From the NCBI GenBank assembly GCA_025093985.1, contig JACAAK010000012.1:1302001-1366000 (forward strand): a DNA stretch of 64,000 nucleotides. Reading direction: 5' to 3'. Position 1 is the stretch's first letter; each line of letters opens with the position of its first letter. Below are positions 1-12,570 of the stretch, piece after piece. The notes below the pieces were generated by a model that was not told where the DNA came from, made no database searches, and saw nothing but the letters and a program-made list of their open reading frames with translations. The position numbers and the translations under genes are program-made. This DNA comes from Calvatia gigantea (taxonomy: Eukaryota; Basidiomycota; Agaricomycetes; Agaricales; Lycoperdaceae).

Positions 1-1376
1 ATATTCGTTTCCCTTTTGAAACTACTAGCGCGAATATGAAGTATTGTTCAACAGTTGTGGGATCCCCGCAAGAAGGAGGCTGTTCGGATGTATACTCACC
101 ATTTTGATTATATCAGCGACTTCCTGTGGTTGGATGACAAAAAACAGTTCGTGGCCACAAGGTGCGTATTCAGCGCCGGCTGTCGCGTACCCCATTTTTA
201 CTCACTGTGTAATATATTATTTGATATGTGGCTTTTGCTTCTGACAACACAGCGCGGATGGGACGCTTTCTGTGATGGATGTCCGCTCCAAGCAACCAAA
301 GCCTGCTGCTCAATCAGAAGATCAGGAGGACGAGCTTCTGTCTATTGTAGCCATAAAGGGGTGAGTTTCCCGCAGACGCCAACTTTTTCCCTAATTCTCC
401 CATGTGTCCTTTCATCTCCACCAAACGCGAAACGAGGACTCCACAAAAGACTTGAAAATTTCCCGATTTGCGAAATTACGTCTGGGATATCTCTCTCCCG
501 ATAATGGTCACCATAATCTCCACCGTCTTCTGTGATATCTTTCACTGCCTGCGATCACAGCGCTGACATCTGAGTCTAGAATGTCAAAAATCATTGTCGG
601 AACTCAATTAGGAATTCTCTCTGTCTTCAACCGTAGCAGTGGTTGGGGCGACTGCGTGGACCGTATTCCTGGGTGAGTTTACCTTCATATCTGATATACC
701 TGGAACGGAGGATTAATTAACCATCAGACATCCGCTGTCGATTGACGCGCTATGTAATCTCCCAGATCTGCCGGGAATAGACTCCACGAGCACGATTTTG
801 ACAGGGTCGTCGGATGGATACGTCCGCGCTGTGAAGATTTTACCTACAAAATTGCTTGGGGTCGTGGCTGACCATGAGGATTGGCCTGTAGAGAGGATCG
901 CTGTCGGAAGTGGGACTGGACAGCTAACCATTGACACAGAAGACGTTGCCGAGGATGACGAAGATGAATGGCAGGGAATTGACACGGCACCGAGACAACT
1001 AAATCATGATGCCTTGGGTTCTGGTCATCAGGATGACCATGATCCCGCTCCAACAGGACGGTGGTGGGTTGGAAGCGTGGGACACGAAAATGGACTGAGA
1101 TTGACAGACCTGATGGGATTTTTCCGCGACGGCAAAAATTCACAGACAGGTGCACTTGGTATCGAAAACGATAGTGACGCTGAGGACAACGGTTCCGAAG
1201 AACTCAGCAACGATGACAAAAGTAAGCCGGGCAGCGAAGGTAAGGCCAAAGGGGAGGAGCACGTGCACAGTAAGCGGAAACGGAAGGAGGGAAAGGAGCT
1301 AGTGGAAAAGAAGAAAAAGAGAGGGAAAAAGAATGGTGTCGTAGTTGAAGATGCGTCCTTTTTCGAGGATCTATAA
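1..1376 (+). CDS. JIP5: JIP5/WDR55-type WD40 ribosome-biogenesis protein, 3' part (5' end outside window)
   Basis: Jip5/WDR55 is a nucleolar WD40 protein needed for rRNA processing and large-subunit assembly. Four exons can be read here: 55-161, 253-360, 580-672 and 728-1376, each joining in frame across GT-AG introns. Seen in the protein: a WDPRK block, HHFDYISDFLWLDD, a WD-type blade with DGTLSVMDVRSK, then VGTQLGILSVFNRSSGWGD and HPLSIDALC, all of which I recognise as Jip5 blocks. The C-terminus is acidic, then very Lys/Arg-rich, and ends in a short SFFEDL tail typical of the family. An acceptor at 53-54 shows that upstream exons lie outside the window, so 1-54 is intron. The stop is TAA at 1374-1376. 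Nothing suggests damage. Confidence 0.88.
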
Positions 1377-2500
1377 TTAGTAACACGCTGCTATATCTTG
1401 ATTCATGTCTAGTTTGATAGCCCTGGGTCGGATATGGACCAATGATTGCACCCAATTCACATTCGACAACATCAACATCCTGGACCGCATGTTGAATTTT
1501 CGGCATGTCAAAGATCCTCATGACCTTTTAAGAGTCAATCACGGTTCTGTGCCTCGAGAGAACACCGTGTCTTCAAGCTTTCCCTACATCGTAGAAGTTC
1601 ACATGTTCCTTCCATTAGGGAATGTTGTGTGTGAAGAATTAAGCATGGCGGGGAGATGTGCGTCGTAAAAACGTTTGTCCACATATAGCATCTCGAGTCG
1701 ACACAATGTTGCGATGGCGCCGGTCGTGGTGTCGTAATGATTGAATTAATGAACTATATATATATCCATAGACTGCGAAGGTCGCACCCAACTTACTCCG
1801 GGTAGGGAATGGGAAAGCACGATCCGTTCCCAGCCGGCTGGATTAATGTTTGCAGGGAGGTACATATGGTATCCTAAGAACAAGCGGAAGGCCATCTTAT
1901 TTCACCATCCTTGTCTTGCCACATGGTTGGTGCCTCTCAGGACCAGGAAGAAATGAACTACGGTCTTTGGAGGTGGGTCGTGGTCGATTCCTACTTGAGT
2001 TTAGTAACGGCCCCAGCTTGAAGGTGGTTTTTCCGCAATATATTCTAGGGTGGGGGTCCGAGAGCATGGGCTGATGAGCGCCGAGCGGTTCGGTTTGTGA
2101 GGAGCCTCAGAACCCAAGCTCCAGCTGCTCTCTCCGGGTTGCAGGTCCATTTTTACTACAAGGGGTGGGAAGAGTAAGTACGAAGATAGTCATGTGAGGT
2201 TGGCATGCTGTCCTCATAGTTCTTGAGTCCTTGGTACCTGTTGTTTCTCTTGAATCTCTTACTCGTTATTTTCTTGCGGACTGGTTTTTTCAGGCTTTTA
2301 GTTGTGATCCATTGCACCTATGACATAACGCAGTTACGAACAAATGTTAGGGACGAGCGAGCAAGCTGCCGAAACGGCACGTGCCAGAACAAAGCGGATC
2401 TTGCAAGCGCTCTCGTACCAAGTCGGAGTAGCAACAAGTTCACAACTCCACCTCTTTCCACCTCTACAATCCATTTGACGACCCGACAGTGAATTCTGGC
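1377..2500. other. Intergenic region, no supported gene
   Basis: This 1.1 kb lies between the JIP5 stop and the aldehyde dehydrogenase start. It holds a short TA run near 1755-1770 and several short open frames without family resemblance or plausible splicing. The dehydrogenase promoter and 5' UTR must lie in the right half; no clear TATA element stands out. Confidence 0.5.
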
Positions 2501-4780
2501 ATGTTCACTGCTGCACGACAAGTTATCAGGGCACGGGGACCTATCTCTTCTGCCCGTGCACTCTCCACCCGAGCTTCTAATATCCTTTCCGCATTGGGTA
2601 TCAACCCAGGCGCGGAAGTACATGGAGTGTACGATGGCCAATGGCGTGGTTCCGGAGAGGTTCTTATCTCTACTTGTCCTACTACTGGTGAAGAGCTGGC
2701 GCGTGTCAGAACTGCGTCAAAGGAAGAATTACAAGAAGCCCTAGAACGAACCCGAGAAGCATACACTATCTTCCGCAGTGAGTTGATGAGATACAATTTC
2801 TTTTGGAATGTCATCAACGTATACCCGCAGATATTCCGGCACCTAAACGCGGGGAAATAGTACGACAGATCCGTGAAGCCCTCTCCGCCAAGGTAAGCAC
2901 TCCCCATTGATAGGTATATGACTCTTATTGTTTTAAATATTTTACTAGCGAGATGAGCTTGGAGCTCTTGTCACTTTAGAGATGGGCAAGATTCGAACCG
3001 AAGGTGTTGGTGAAGTTCAAGAGTTCGTTGATATCGTGAGTTCGAAACCTGGCTTGACATTGAAACTTGGTAATAATTGTTTCAAGTGTGATTACGCTGT
3101 CGGTTTATCAAGGATGATGAATGGAAGACTTATTGCATCAGAGAGACCAGAGCATTCTATTCTCGAAGGTATGGTGACCGCAACACTTTCTGAAATCGCC
3201 CCGTGACTTATTGAGATCTTGATTTGTCCAGTTCCTAACCCTCTCGGCGTTGTGGCTGTTCTCTCTGCGTTCAATTTCCCTGTTGCTGTATACGGATGGT
3301 GCGTTATGTCCGCCGTAACGCAGCTAGACTCTAAGATGTGTATATTTAGGAACCTTGCCCTTTCAATGGCTGCTGGTAATGCGACAATTTGGAAACCATC
3401 TCCCACCACACCTTTGTGTTCCATTGCAGTAACAAAGATTGTATCTAGTATACTTGAAGCCAATGGTATCCCAGGCGCTGTCGCCAGCTTGGCCACTGGC
3501 GGTAAAGATACCGGAGAAGCGCTGGTCAATGACTCCAAGGTTGAATTAGGTGAGAACGACTGAACTATACCTTGATCCCTCATGCTGACTCATTTTGTAG
3601 TGTCGTTCACCGGTAGTGAACATGTTGGGCGCATTGTTGGTAAAGCAGTCATGTCACGCTTCGGAAAAACGATTCTTGAGCTTGGCGGCAACAATGGCAT
3701 GTTCTTCGACGCTTTAAGGTCCTATATTAAACTCATACTGGTAACATTCAACGCCAGCTTCAATTATCATGCCAGACGCAGATCTCTCGCTTGCGGTCCC
3801 AGCGGTAGGTTTTGGAGCAATAGGCACGGCTGGCCAGCGGTGCACGTCGACCCGTCGCTTGTATCTTCACCGTTCCGTTGCAAGCGAGTTCCTGGAACGC
3901 CTTGAGAAACTCTACAAGTCTATCCAACCAGGTGACCCCCTAGAGGAGAAGACCTTACTTGGACCGTTGCACACTCGTACTGCTTGCGAAACCTACAACA
4001 ATGCCATTCAACATTTGAAGACAATTGGCTCAGAAATTCGGGTTGGAGGCAAGAAATACGATCATGCACCTTTTAGTGCTGGTAATTTTGTTGAGCCTAC
4101 TATCTCTGTGCCCAAATCTGTCAATATCTCGGACAGAATTTGGACGACAGAAGTATTCGCCCCCATTCTTAACGTGGGGATCTTCGACGAACTCGAGCAA
4201 GCGATTGAATGGAATAATGCTGTGCCTCAGGTATTGTGTGGTTCCTGATCGGATAGGTCGTTGTAACATTAACCCCCTTTTTAGGGACTCTCAAGTAGCT
4301 TGTGGACTCGTGACATCAGAAACATCGGAAAATGGATTGGCCCTAGCGGCTCTGACACAGGAATCGTCAATGTAAGTGGAAATCTGTAAATCTTATCATT
4401 CCTGGATAATGGAGAAAATACTTCTTAGGTAAACGTGGGCACCAGTGGTGCAGAGATCGGGGCTGCCTTTGGCGGCAACAAGGTTCGTGGGGTTGTATCT
4501 TTGTTTCACATCAACCACTCATGCAGTGTCATGACTTTTAGAGCACCGGATGGTAATTATTCATCGTTATGCCTGATCCTCTCCCACCCACCTCAACCCA
4601 ACCCTTAGGGGGCGTGAATCAGGCGGCGACGCTTGGAAGCAGTACGTGCGCTGGAGTGCTTGTACCCGTGCGTTAGTCCGTACTTTTTGACGGACTTTGG
4701 GACTTACACTTTGCCGCTTCCCCGCAGTCAATTTCTCAGACCAGGCGCCATTGGCGCAGGGCGTCAATTTCTCCGCATAG
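2501..4780 (+). CDS. ALDH7-type aldehyde dehydrogenase (alpha-aminoadipic semialdehyde dehydrogenase-like), 13 exons
   Basis: ALDH7 enzymes oxidise semialdehydes with NAD(P)+. The best-known member acts in lysine catabolism; the substrate here is inferred only. Exons: 2501-2777, 2831-2892, 2949-3035, 3087-3168, 3232-3298, 3350-3549, 3601-3696, 3758-4230, 4285-4371, 4429-4482, 4542-4552, 4609-4667 and 4728-4780. They total 1608 nt, or 535 residues, close to the family length of about 540. The first residues are Arg/Ser/Ala-rich with no acids, which fits a mitochondrial presequence. [10 protein letters not shown] forms the nucleotide site, the ELGGNN Glu is near residue 285, and the nucleophile Cys in GTAGQRC is near residue 319. 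The ending QGVNF-type tail is ALDH7-specific. Two oddities are a GC-AG intron (3697-3757) and an 11-nt exon (4542-4552). Confidence 0.92.
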
Positions 4781-5380
4781 ACGGCCGTGGTTCTGGATGG
4801 TAATTTTGAGCGCATGTGCAACGGGCTTGATATGACGGCCTTTCAGTTTGATCAATCTCGTTCGACCATCGATGTATGATTCCCCCAACTGAACTCTGAT
4901 ATCTCTTTATGCCCAGTATCACATTGATCTGACCCGGCCCAAGCTGATGCCCCATTCGCCATTTACTGCTAAGCGAATCAATCAGATCCGAATTCTAGAT
5001 CCAACCAGCTCACCGCTTTAAATATCCAATGCTCGGTAAGGGTTCATTGCATGACATAGTTCTCCGAAGCCAGTCGTGGTTGAATGCAAGAGTTAAGCGA
5101 CTTGACCCATCACTGTTTAAGCGAGTGAGAAAAGAATTGCTAGAGCCTATACGGGGTTACCACTCAGTTCGTTTCTCATGTGGGTTGCTCATGGAACAGT
5201 ATTACTGTATCAAGTTTTGCGCGACCGTGCACAAACCCAAACCCGGGGAGCCCACCACATATCGCCGAAGACAGTTTTATTGGCGAGGCTGAGCTACTGG
5301 TTTATTTCTGCTTCACATCTACACTTGCCACCAGCGTGCGCGCTGTCCCTGCACCTACCCTTCAATTTCCCCTTCCTAAC
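4781..5380. other. Intergenic region between ALDH7 and next + gene
   Basis: About 600 bp with the ALDH7 3' end and the presumed promoter of the following gene. A frame open upstream of 5381 runs without a stop from about 5180, but its composition is unremarkable and I place the start at the ATG at 5381, just after a pyrimidine-rich stretch. Confidence 0.4.
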
Positions 5381-7064
5381 ATGTCGACTCCAGATGACCT
5401 ACCATGGCCAGAACTAGGGAACGTTTCTCGCGGCGCAACCCGAGGCAATCAAGGCCAAAAGGGAGTTCTCGGTCCTCCTGATCGTGAGGGCCGGTGTGTG
5501 CTTCAACTCCGTGTTCAACCTGGTGTCCTTGCCGTGCGGCTGAACCGCCAGGCAAGCGAATGGTATCGCATCCTAGACAACGAAGTCAACCGGGCCCTGA
5601 AACTCACCAAGACATATTGGAGGAAGGCAAGGAGAAGGCAGGATTACGACGCCAGAGCTGATCAGGATCACATGGAGCTACATGAGTGGTTGCAGCAGCT
5701 CAAGGATAAGACTATGTCGCACTTGGAGCTTCTTATGCAGAAGGGGGATATTCAAGGCCCGCCATACACCATGCCAGACGATATCGAACTGTCGTTCCTC
5801 CGCAAATTCATCGAACGACAAGCAGCTGGTATCCCCCATAACCCTCGGCTACGGAACGCGATGCAAGACGGCACGTACGCGCACCAGGATCACACGACAG
5901 AGTCGTTAACGCCAGAACCGTCGGAGCAGAGTTTTATGGACTCCAGAAACCGTATGTCCTTTTATCCTCTCCAGTATAGCGCCAACCCGACTCACTCATA
6001 GTGGACACAGACCGTGTGTCTGATGATTCCTTGCAACTTGGCATTAACTCACGGTCGTCAGTATCACCGTCTTTGATGACTCCGGACGCACTACTTCAGG
6101 AGGCTGGATCATCGAGTGAGCCCCACCATTGTAATATGTAACCAGTTCTCATCCGTACCATTAGAGCAATCATTACAGGCCGCGCGTATGTCATTGCTCC
6201 GAGCACAGAAAGATACACAGGATGCCTTTATGCGGTATACTGCATGCCTGGACGTTGAGAGACAAGCCAGGCAAGCAGTCACGACTGCGGAAAAACGGCG
6301 GGACGATATAAGCAAGTCCTATCATCACGTATTCTAACAGTTAGCTAACGAGCATGGCAGTGACTGTCCTACTGGCGAGGAGTCAGCCATCAGCTGGAGG
6401 TTTGTTTCACTCTTCTTTGTTGGCAGTACTCCAAATCTAATAATGGGCGCTCGCTTAAAACAAGACTTCGCTGCAGACTCCAGATCTAGAAACTCATCGC
6501 TCTCAGGAGACGAAAGAGGGAGTCCGTCCCGGTATCACACGGAAGTACGTAACTTCTTTTTCTCTTGTAGGGCTATTTCCGAATTTGCTTCCAAGTTTCA
6601 GGACAATCGATCCAATTTCATTGATACACGTGTGCAACAAAAATCCATAGATCAATGGCCGGAACAGGATGCAACTCAAGGGATGTACAGCAATGAAGTG
6701 ACAAATCATATTGAGGTGCGGGGAACGCTCTCTCATTGTTTTGCGTAATTGTGATGCCCTCCCTGGTGGCAGGATCCCTCTGGCCGATCTAGAAAACGAA
6801 CCTGGGAACATCCCGCGCAACTAACAGGTGATGGTGGCTTATTTATTGTTTGTCAAAAAGTAGTTGACGACGACCGTCTGCCAGACGGCCAGTATGCGTG
6901 TGAGGTAACGTCCGACATATCAAAGTATCACCTTCTCTTATTCATTGACAGATCAGGACCTTACATCCTTACCTCCACGCAAGCGTATACACCACATGAT
7001 ACCCGGCTTTGATGTTATGAGTAATCCAGGCCTGCAATCTGCCAACATGACACTCCACTCTTGA
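5381..7064 (+). CDS. Unrecognised charged protein with a coiled-coil-like segment (multi-exon, 3' structure uncertain)
   Basis: I do not recognise the family. The first exon (5381-5951) is clearly coding: a basic helical stretch with WYRILDNEVNRALKLTKTYW and several ARRR/RQD clusters, then an acidic Ser/Pro-rich part. It joins an exon starting at 6002 or 6011 (two acceptors nine bases apart, both in frame) and ending at 6115, and then 6165 onward, which encodes an Ala/Arg/Gln-rich likely coiled coil. This frame stops at 6335-6337. Coding-looking sequence resumes (6341-6400, 6427-6718, about 6772-6830, 6953-7064) with RSRKR and PPRKR clusters that could be nuclear-localisation signals. Either the gene ends at 6337 and a second begins, or an intron I could not place joins them. 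Confidence 0.5.
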
Positions 7065-8194
7065 CTCAATGTGTATGGATACTACTTATGATATGCGTCA
7101 CGGGAGCCACGATTTCATGCTTTATGGCTGTGTATTGATATATTCGTATTCTATTTATTATCTTCGTTGTGCGTTTGGTTTGGGTGGATTGTGCTTTCTG
7201 TGTGTTCCGGAAACATTGTATCGTGTAGCCTACTAACAATTTATCTGAAACTCCACGACAAGCAGGTGACCCCCGTTAGCGTTGTCGTTTGGCGGCCCAA
7301 AAGCCCGCCACCTGTAACAGCGGGTCTGAAGCCTCATGTCTAACCCCTCTTTTCAAGATTAATTAGGTGCTCACAGAAGACCACCTAAGCAGCGTTTGCT
7401 CAGCGCTCAGTACTCGGTTCTGTTAATGTTTGTTTGAATGAACGGACAAGGCATGGGTCATGTCCAGAGCAGTCACTACCCCTGTTAGAAATGATTTGGA
7501 TTGTTTCTATTTATAAGCCTCGAAGATGAGAAAGTTGTCCTCCCTGTAAATTATGTATGTAATACGATGCTCGGTAGGGTTGCAATTGCGGCTTTTTGTG
7601 CTTTGGTTGTGCTTTTTTTTGTGATCCCGAACGACCCATTGTTTGCCTGTCCGATGGAATCATTTCGCTCATGGCAGGGGTCCTACGTCACATCATGTGT
7701 TAACAATGCGGCACAACACCTCAAGTGCTGAACCTCACGAAATGTGACAGAGCGCCCACAGTTTTACCGTCATCAAGGGCTGGTACAATTACAATTTTGT
7801 CTGCTTGTATTCGCAAAATTCTCTACGATGGTGCTGGAGTTCACCTCCCCTGCACTGTTTTTAGCAACAAACTGTGGCGCCTACCGTAATCTTGCTACTT
7901 GGGATACCAGAGGTAGAACCCTTATATTACCTCTCCCAGCAAACGACAGGGTCATAACGAGAGGCACTGTAGTCAACGTGGGCTAGAGGTTGCCTGTGCT
8001 GGGAATGAGAAATAGGTCCTGCATGATCCTGGCGGTTTCTTCCAGCCTTTCCACCACCGCCTTCAAATTATATCCTAGTGCGCGTGCTCCCCACGTGTAT
8101 CACCCTTGAAGACGTCTTTATACCCGATTGCCGACTTTTCGATGCTTCAGATCCCCAGTACCTTTCACCCTACCAAAATCCCCGTTTCTGTAGG
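7065..8194. other. Intergenic region, no supported gene
   Basis: Between the charged protein and the CCCH gene. Only short open frames, T-rich stretches and no recognisable domain. The right edge should carry the promoter of the zinc-finger gene; a pyrimidine-rich tract precedes its ATG. Confidence 0.45.
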
Positions 8195-9768
8195 ATGAAC
8201 CGAGTCCGCCAAAGTACACATCCAGATCAGCTCTGGCACGGAAGTATGTCTGTTAGAATCCCAGTAACAATCCAGCTGACGCGGACAATATGTTTAGAGG
8301 TGGTTTGTCGACAATATGTCCAAGGTTATTGCAGCTACGGAGCTAAGTGCAAATACGACCACCCACCAGTTGGAGAGCGATGGTTCGGTCATCGGTCCCT
8401 TCCATTGTCGTCCCAGACCAATCATGGGGGGTATTGGCCGTCCTCTCGGAGTGACAACCCAATCACACATGTAGAAAACCAGTACAACGATGGTTCGCAA
8501 CCTCTTCACCAATATTCGATGGCGAGTCGTTTGTTAGGTAATGGTACATTCGCGTGCGGTGCTAGGACCCTCTCAAGCCCAACATACGCCCAACTGCGTA
8601 GATCCAAAGAAGATACGGTCAATAATTGCCTGGAAGACGACACCATGCAAGCACTTTGTTAAAAATAACGGATGGTGTCCGCTCGGGGATGGATGTAACT
8701 TGTACGTTCAATGTGGCCATTTTTCTTGACGGTACCAATCATTCAACTTGGGTTCAGCATACACGACTGGGACCTAGTACGAAGCACGATGTGGAACAGA
8801 GACATCATCCGTCCATACCGCTGAGTCCTCATCTAGGCCCGATGGAAACCTGAAAGCCACTTCGCACTGTTGGGCCCATGTCCAGGGGTTCTGTGGAGCA
8901 CGGAATTGTCCTCACTTTCATCCTGTGGACATTCAACCTTGTATGTGCGCCCTTTGTAATTCCCACGCATTATTTCACTAAGGGATACAAAGACATCAAA
9001 TACACACCATGCCCGGCCTGGATTCTATGTGATAAACGAAGTACCTGTCCATTCAAACATTTTGATGTCGTCCAGCCAACGTCCCAGGAACCAGAGCATG
9101 CTGTCGCTCCCGTACCGCCACCGCCGCCCCCAGTTTTCTATGCGCCTCCACCTCCCCCGATTGCCTACACTCCCCCACCACCCCCACCGCCTAATCCTGT
9201 TGAAGTAAACGGTACGACGTACTTTCCCATTGCGCAGGATAGTACTGTATCAGAAGATTATCACTACCCAATTGCTGCCCCAAGAGTCCCCGTTGCCGTG
9301 CCCCCCTCTGCTCCCATAACTGCACCTGTCCCAATCCCAATTACAGCTCATTTTCAGTATGAGCCAATTAATCCACCACAAATCTCACCCCCTCCCAGCT
9401 ATCATTATGTTCCACAAGCTTACCTGCCCCATGGAGAACATTCATTCTTAGAACAGGCGTACGTAACTGAACTTTCGCCTCTGGTGCCGCCCGTACCAGC
9501 ACCGAGGCCAATCGCGGCTCCCGAAGATATGAACTTTAATCACTCAGATACAGTTTCCGCTGGGCGTGAAGAAGTTCCAGACCCAGTGTCAGTGTCAGCT
9601 CCAGAACCGGATCCCGCGACAACCGGTATTTCCGCCGAGATAAATCAGGAAAATTGGCGGCCAAAAAGAAGATCAAACGGTCATGTACGACGAATCAGCA
9701 TCAACATGAAAACGGGGGAAGTGGTCGAGCGGACGCTAGAAGGTCGGCATGGGGTGTATGGGCTATAA
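8195..9768 (+). CDS. CCCH-type zinc-finger protein with four fingers and a Pro-rich region
   Basis: CCCH fingers usually bind single-stranded RNA; the targets here are unknown. My exon model is 8195-8243, 8298-8470, 8538-8701, 8758-8790, 8837-8940 and 8993-9768, 1299 nt or 432 residues, with every phase matching. Four C-C-C-H arrays are visible: CRQYVQGYCSYGAKCKYDH (7-5-3 spacing), CKHFVKNNGWCPLGDGCNFIH (9-5-3), CWAHVQGFCGARNCPHFH (7-4-3) and CPAWILCDKRSTCPFKH (5-5-3). A long Pro-rich linker with runs of seven or eight prolines follows, then an acidic region and a basic tail with WRPKRRS and HVRRISINMKTGEVV. The start at 8195 gives a short lead into finger 1. The weakest junction is 8470/8538, where a non-ideal GTAGAA donor is used. 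Confidence 0.78.
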
Positions 9769-12570
9769 CTAGCTGACGCTTGATCCTTTGTTCATGGAAA
9801 AGCGGATTTCAAAGGTCGCGTTTATCAGTAATTGAGTGATTGATGATTTGCCAGGGTATATATTTAAGCGTCCCATTGATCCGTGTATGAAAGTAGTACG
9901 ATAATGAATGTGCATAATCTGCTGCCGGTCTCATCGCGGTGCACCAGTGAACTCGTCTGGATAGACTCTGGTGGGACCTCCCCAAGAGCCCTTTATTCTC
10001 CAAGAGAGCGAAATGTCGGTCGCACTTTTCATTATGAATTTTCTTGGCGTTGGTCATCAAGAACACATTACCATGCTACGCGAGGCAACCATCGTGACCG
10101 TTAGCAGAATGAAGTGGTGTGAGAGTCCAGTCCCAAGTGGAAAGCGAAGATAGATTGATATTACGGCTCAAGCGACCGCAGCTCAAGTCATCGGGGTGGC
10201 CCAGTAAATATATCAAGCTCAATTCCGAGGTCTCTATCTGGTGATAGCCGAAAGGGCGGGAATGAAGTTGACAACAAGGCGGTGCCTGTGGTCTTTGAGG
10301 GGGGGCGACTCAGGGTGTGAGCGCGCGAGGTACCTCAGTATAATTATGGGGCACCTAGATGGAGCTTTCTTGTCTCCATGGCAGATATTTCACGTGAACA
10401 GCGATGATGACGGATTCAGTAAAAAAAAACAGCAGCCCGTCCTAGGAAGGTAGTTGATGGTCAAAGATATTCTTAAATGCAGAAGAACGAATGGCGACCA
10501 TACTCGCCGACCACAAAAAAAAAACAAGTAAAAGCTGGGTTAGGTCGGCAGTACCGGTGGCGAAAGGGCGACCGTGAACGACGTCCTGCACGTGGGCAAG
10601 AAGGGCTCTGCATTTCCAGTGTGGTCCCACCAGAAGGGGGCATCAAAGAGGCCGGATAAACGAAGAACCACGCTCGGCTGGGGCACCTGGAAGCACATGG
10701 GTAATCCAGAAGACATGTTTCTCGGAGGTCTTTGTGGGTAGCGCGACATTAATTGAAAACCTTGGAGATTTGCAGTAAAAGATGATGAATGACTGGGGAG
10801 GTACGTGGTATCAGCTTGAACCACCTGTGAAAGTAGCTCATCTTAAGTCAGCACGGAATTTTGTTATGGTATTCCTTTACGCCGGTAACCATGGCGTCCG
10901 ATTGGTCCAAATCCACTGAGGCCGAGTCCGCTTAGGGTTTGTAAGCGCGAGATATATCGTGTCGTTACCCCCTACGCAAGTCTCCCGGTATACAACCGAC
11001 CTCCCAACTCTGCTGGGATAAGCGAAGGACATCCCAAATCATAGATAGAAGTTGTGGGGAGCAGGACCATGAGAAGGACAGAGTTTTCCACCTTGTTGCC
11101 CTCAAAGAGGTGTCCCTACTTGGTGAGGAATTGCCATGAGGCCCCCAAGGGCCAAGGCCAGGTATCAATGGATTTGGGGCGAATTTAAAATCTGGACTTG
11201 CAGTGCACAGACTCATCCCACACCATACCAGTGTTTTAGGCCAGATTAATGTGTGTCGCCAGGGGAGGTGTCATAGAATATTCAGTGTGGTCCCAGGCTA
11301 GGATAACGCAAGAGTCGATCTCGGTGACGGCGTCCATTCCCAAAGGCAGGACAAAAGAGGGAGAAGGGGGTGGAAGCGTGATCGAGAGCTGGAGTTTGCA
11401 AGCGAGAGGGCCATCTGCCATTTTCAAGGGAGGACCGTGGAGATCATTGTCCAACATTCGGCGACAAAATCCACCCCGAATCACGTATCGATAAAGAGCA
11501 GGATTTGAGCGCGGGAAACGGACCAGTGAATTCGTGTTGAGGTCGTTTGGGAGAGCTGGGCGAGCCACCAAGGAATATTGTATCGGACCCATCCTTCGGC
11601 CAGATCCCTCCTTCGGACCCCTCCTTCGGACAGTCACGTAGACGTCACACTCGCCGGATTGAACACCACGGCAAGTACCACTAGTTGATCTATTACCTTC
11701 ACCGCCCTTTAGTTTGGTGTGTTTGGTTGGAATTATGAGGCTGCGTTTACCCTAGGGGAAGGTCCATCTCCCTACTGTTCGCATTTCTCTACCAAGGTCC
11801 CTCTACACTGCGCCAACGAGTCGATGTGACAGAGGTTATATTGAAATCACATCAAGTTCAAAAAGTGTAAAGTGTGTCGTATTGAGGAATACACTTTTTT
11901 GATTCAATATAATATCAATGCACGCAGCGGCACATCAACTCGTTCAGATCAACAATCGGAGCTAGTGGAATTCCCCCTCTTTCTGTAGACATTTTCAAGT
12001 TGGTAATTTCCAATAATCTGTCTCAGTCACTCGAGGTTAAAGCATTGGGTACATATCGCTGGAGCCCTTGGCGGGCGGAGTGGATGTTGTGAGGTTTGAA
12101 GAACCGAACCACCCAATACTTTTATACCCTTACCAACTTGGGGGAACTCGGAGGAATTTTGCCAGTGTCATTTAGTAGGACACGGCCTGGGGGTTTCTAG
12201 TCGAGAGTGTTATGAACTACATACATAGTGCCTGCTCTCGCACCAATGGATTTCATCCGAAAAGCCCGAACAAAAATCAGATTCCTCGTGAACTCAAAAC
12301 AATACATATATAGTTCGATGTGCGAGCTAATGCTGGGAGACAGGACAAACAACAGGTTTTTGAGTGAGAATGGGAAAGGAGAGAAGCAGTGAAATCATGA
12401 GGGTATAACTCAAAGAATGGTGAACAAGGGATGGAGAGAACAAAATAGAAGTAGCGAAGAAGTATGAATATATAACACACACTGCGGAGAAGGTGGAAGA
12501 AAGTTTCAACCAATATTAGGCGACTTGGGATGGACCAGGTCGAGACAGATGAAAGATGGTTAGGATGCCT
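9769..12570. other. Long gene-poor stretch; unassigned minus-strand open frames and a hairpin
   Basis: About 2.8 kb between the CCCH gene and the 3' end of SET1. On the minus strand 10540-10824, 10965-11216 and 11236-11637 are open and could be relics of one gene, but I cannot join them with credible splice sites and recognise no domain. Runs of A occur near 10422 and 10516. The hairpin at 11836-11912 is listed separately. The right 500 bp would hold the SET1 3' UTR. Confidence 0.4.
11836..11912. repeat. 77-bp imperfect palindrome (hairpin or MITE-like element)
   Basis: The outer arms are exact 10-bp inverted copies (TTATATTGAA at 11836-11845 against TTCAATATAA at 11903-11912). An inner pair, TCAAAAAGTGTA at 11858-11869 and TACACTTTTTTGA at 11890-11902, is also inverted, with one extra T. 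The loop is about 20 bp. No coding sequence overlaps it. It could be a small non-autonomous element remnant or a folded transcript. Confidence 0.55.

Noticed and set aside
6400..6426. 27-nt intron in the unrecognised charged gene
   Set aside because: The segment is a multiple of three and open, so no splicing is needed; the size is also implausible.
8538..8565. 28-nt intron in the CCCH gene
   Set aside because: A 67-nt intron (8471-8537) joins the same frames and has a normal size.
10540..11637. Minus-strand frames as one unannotated gene
   Set aside because: No credible splice sites join them, no domain is seen, and each is short enough to be chance.
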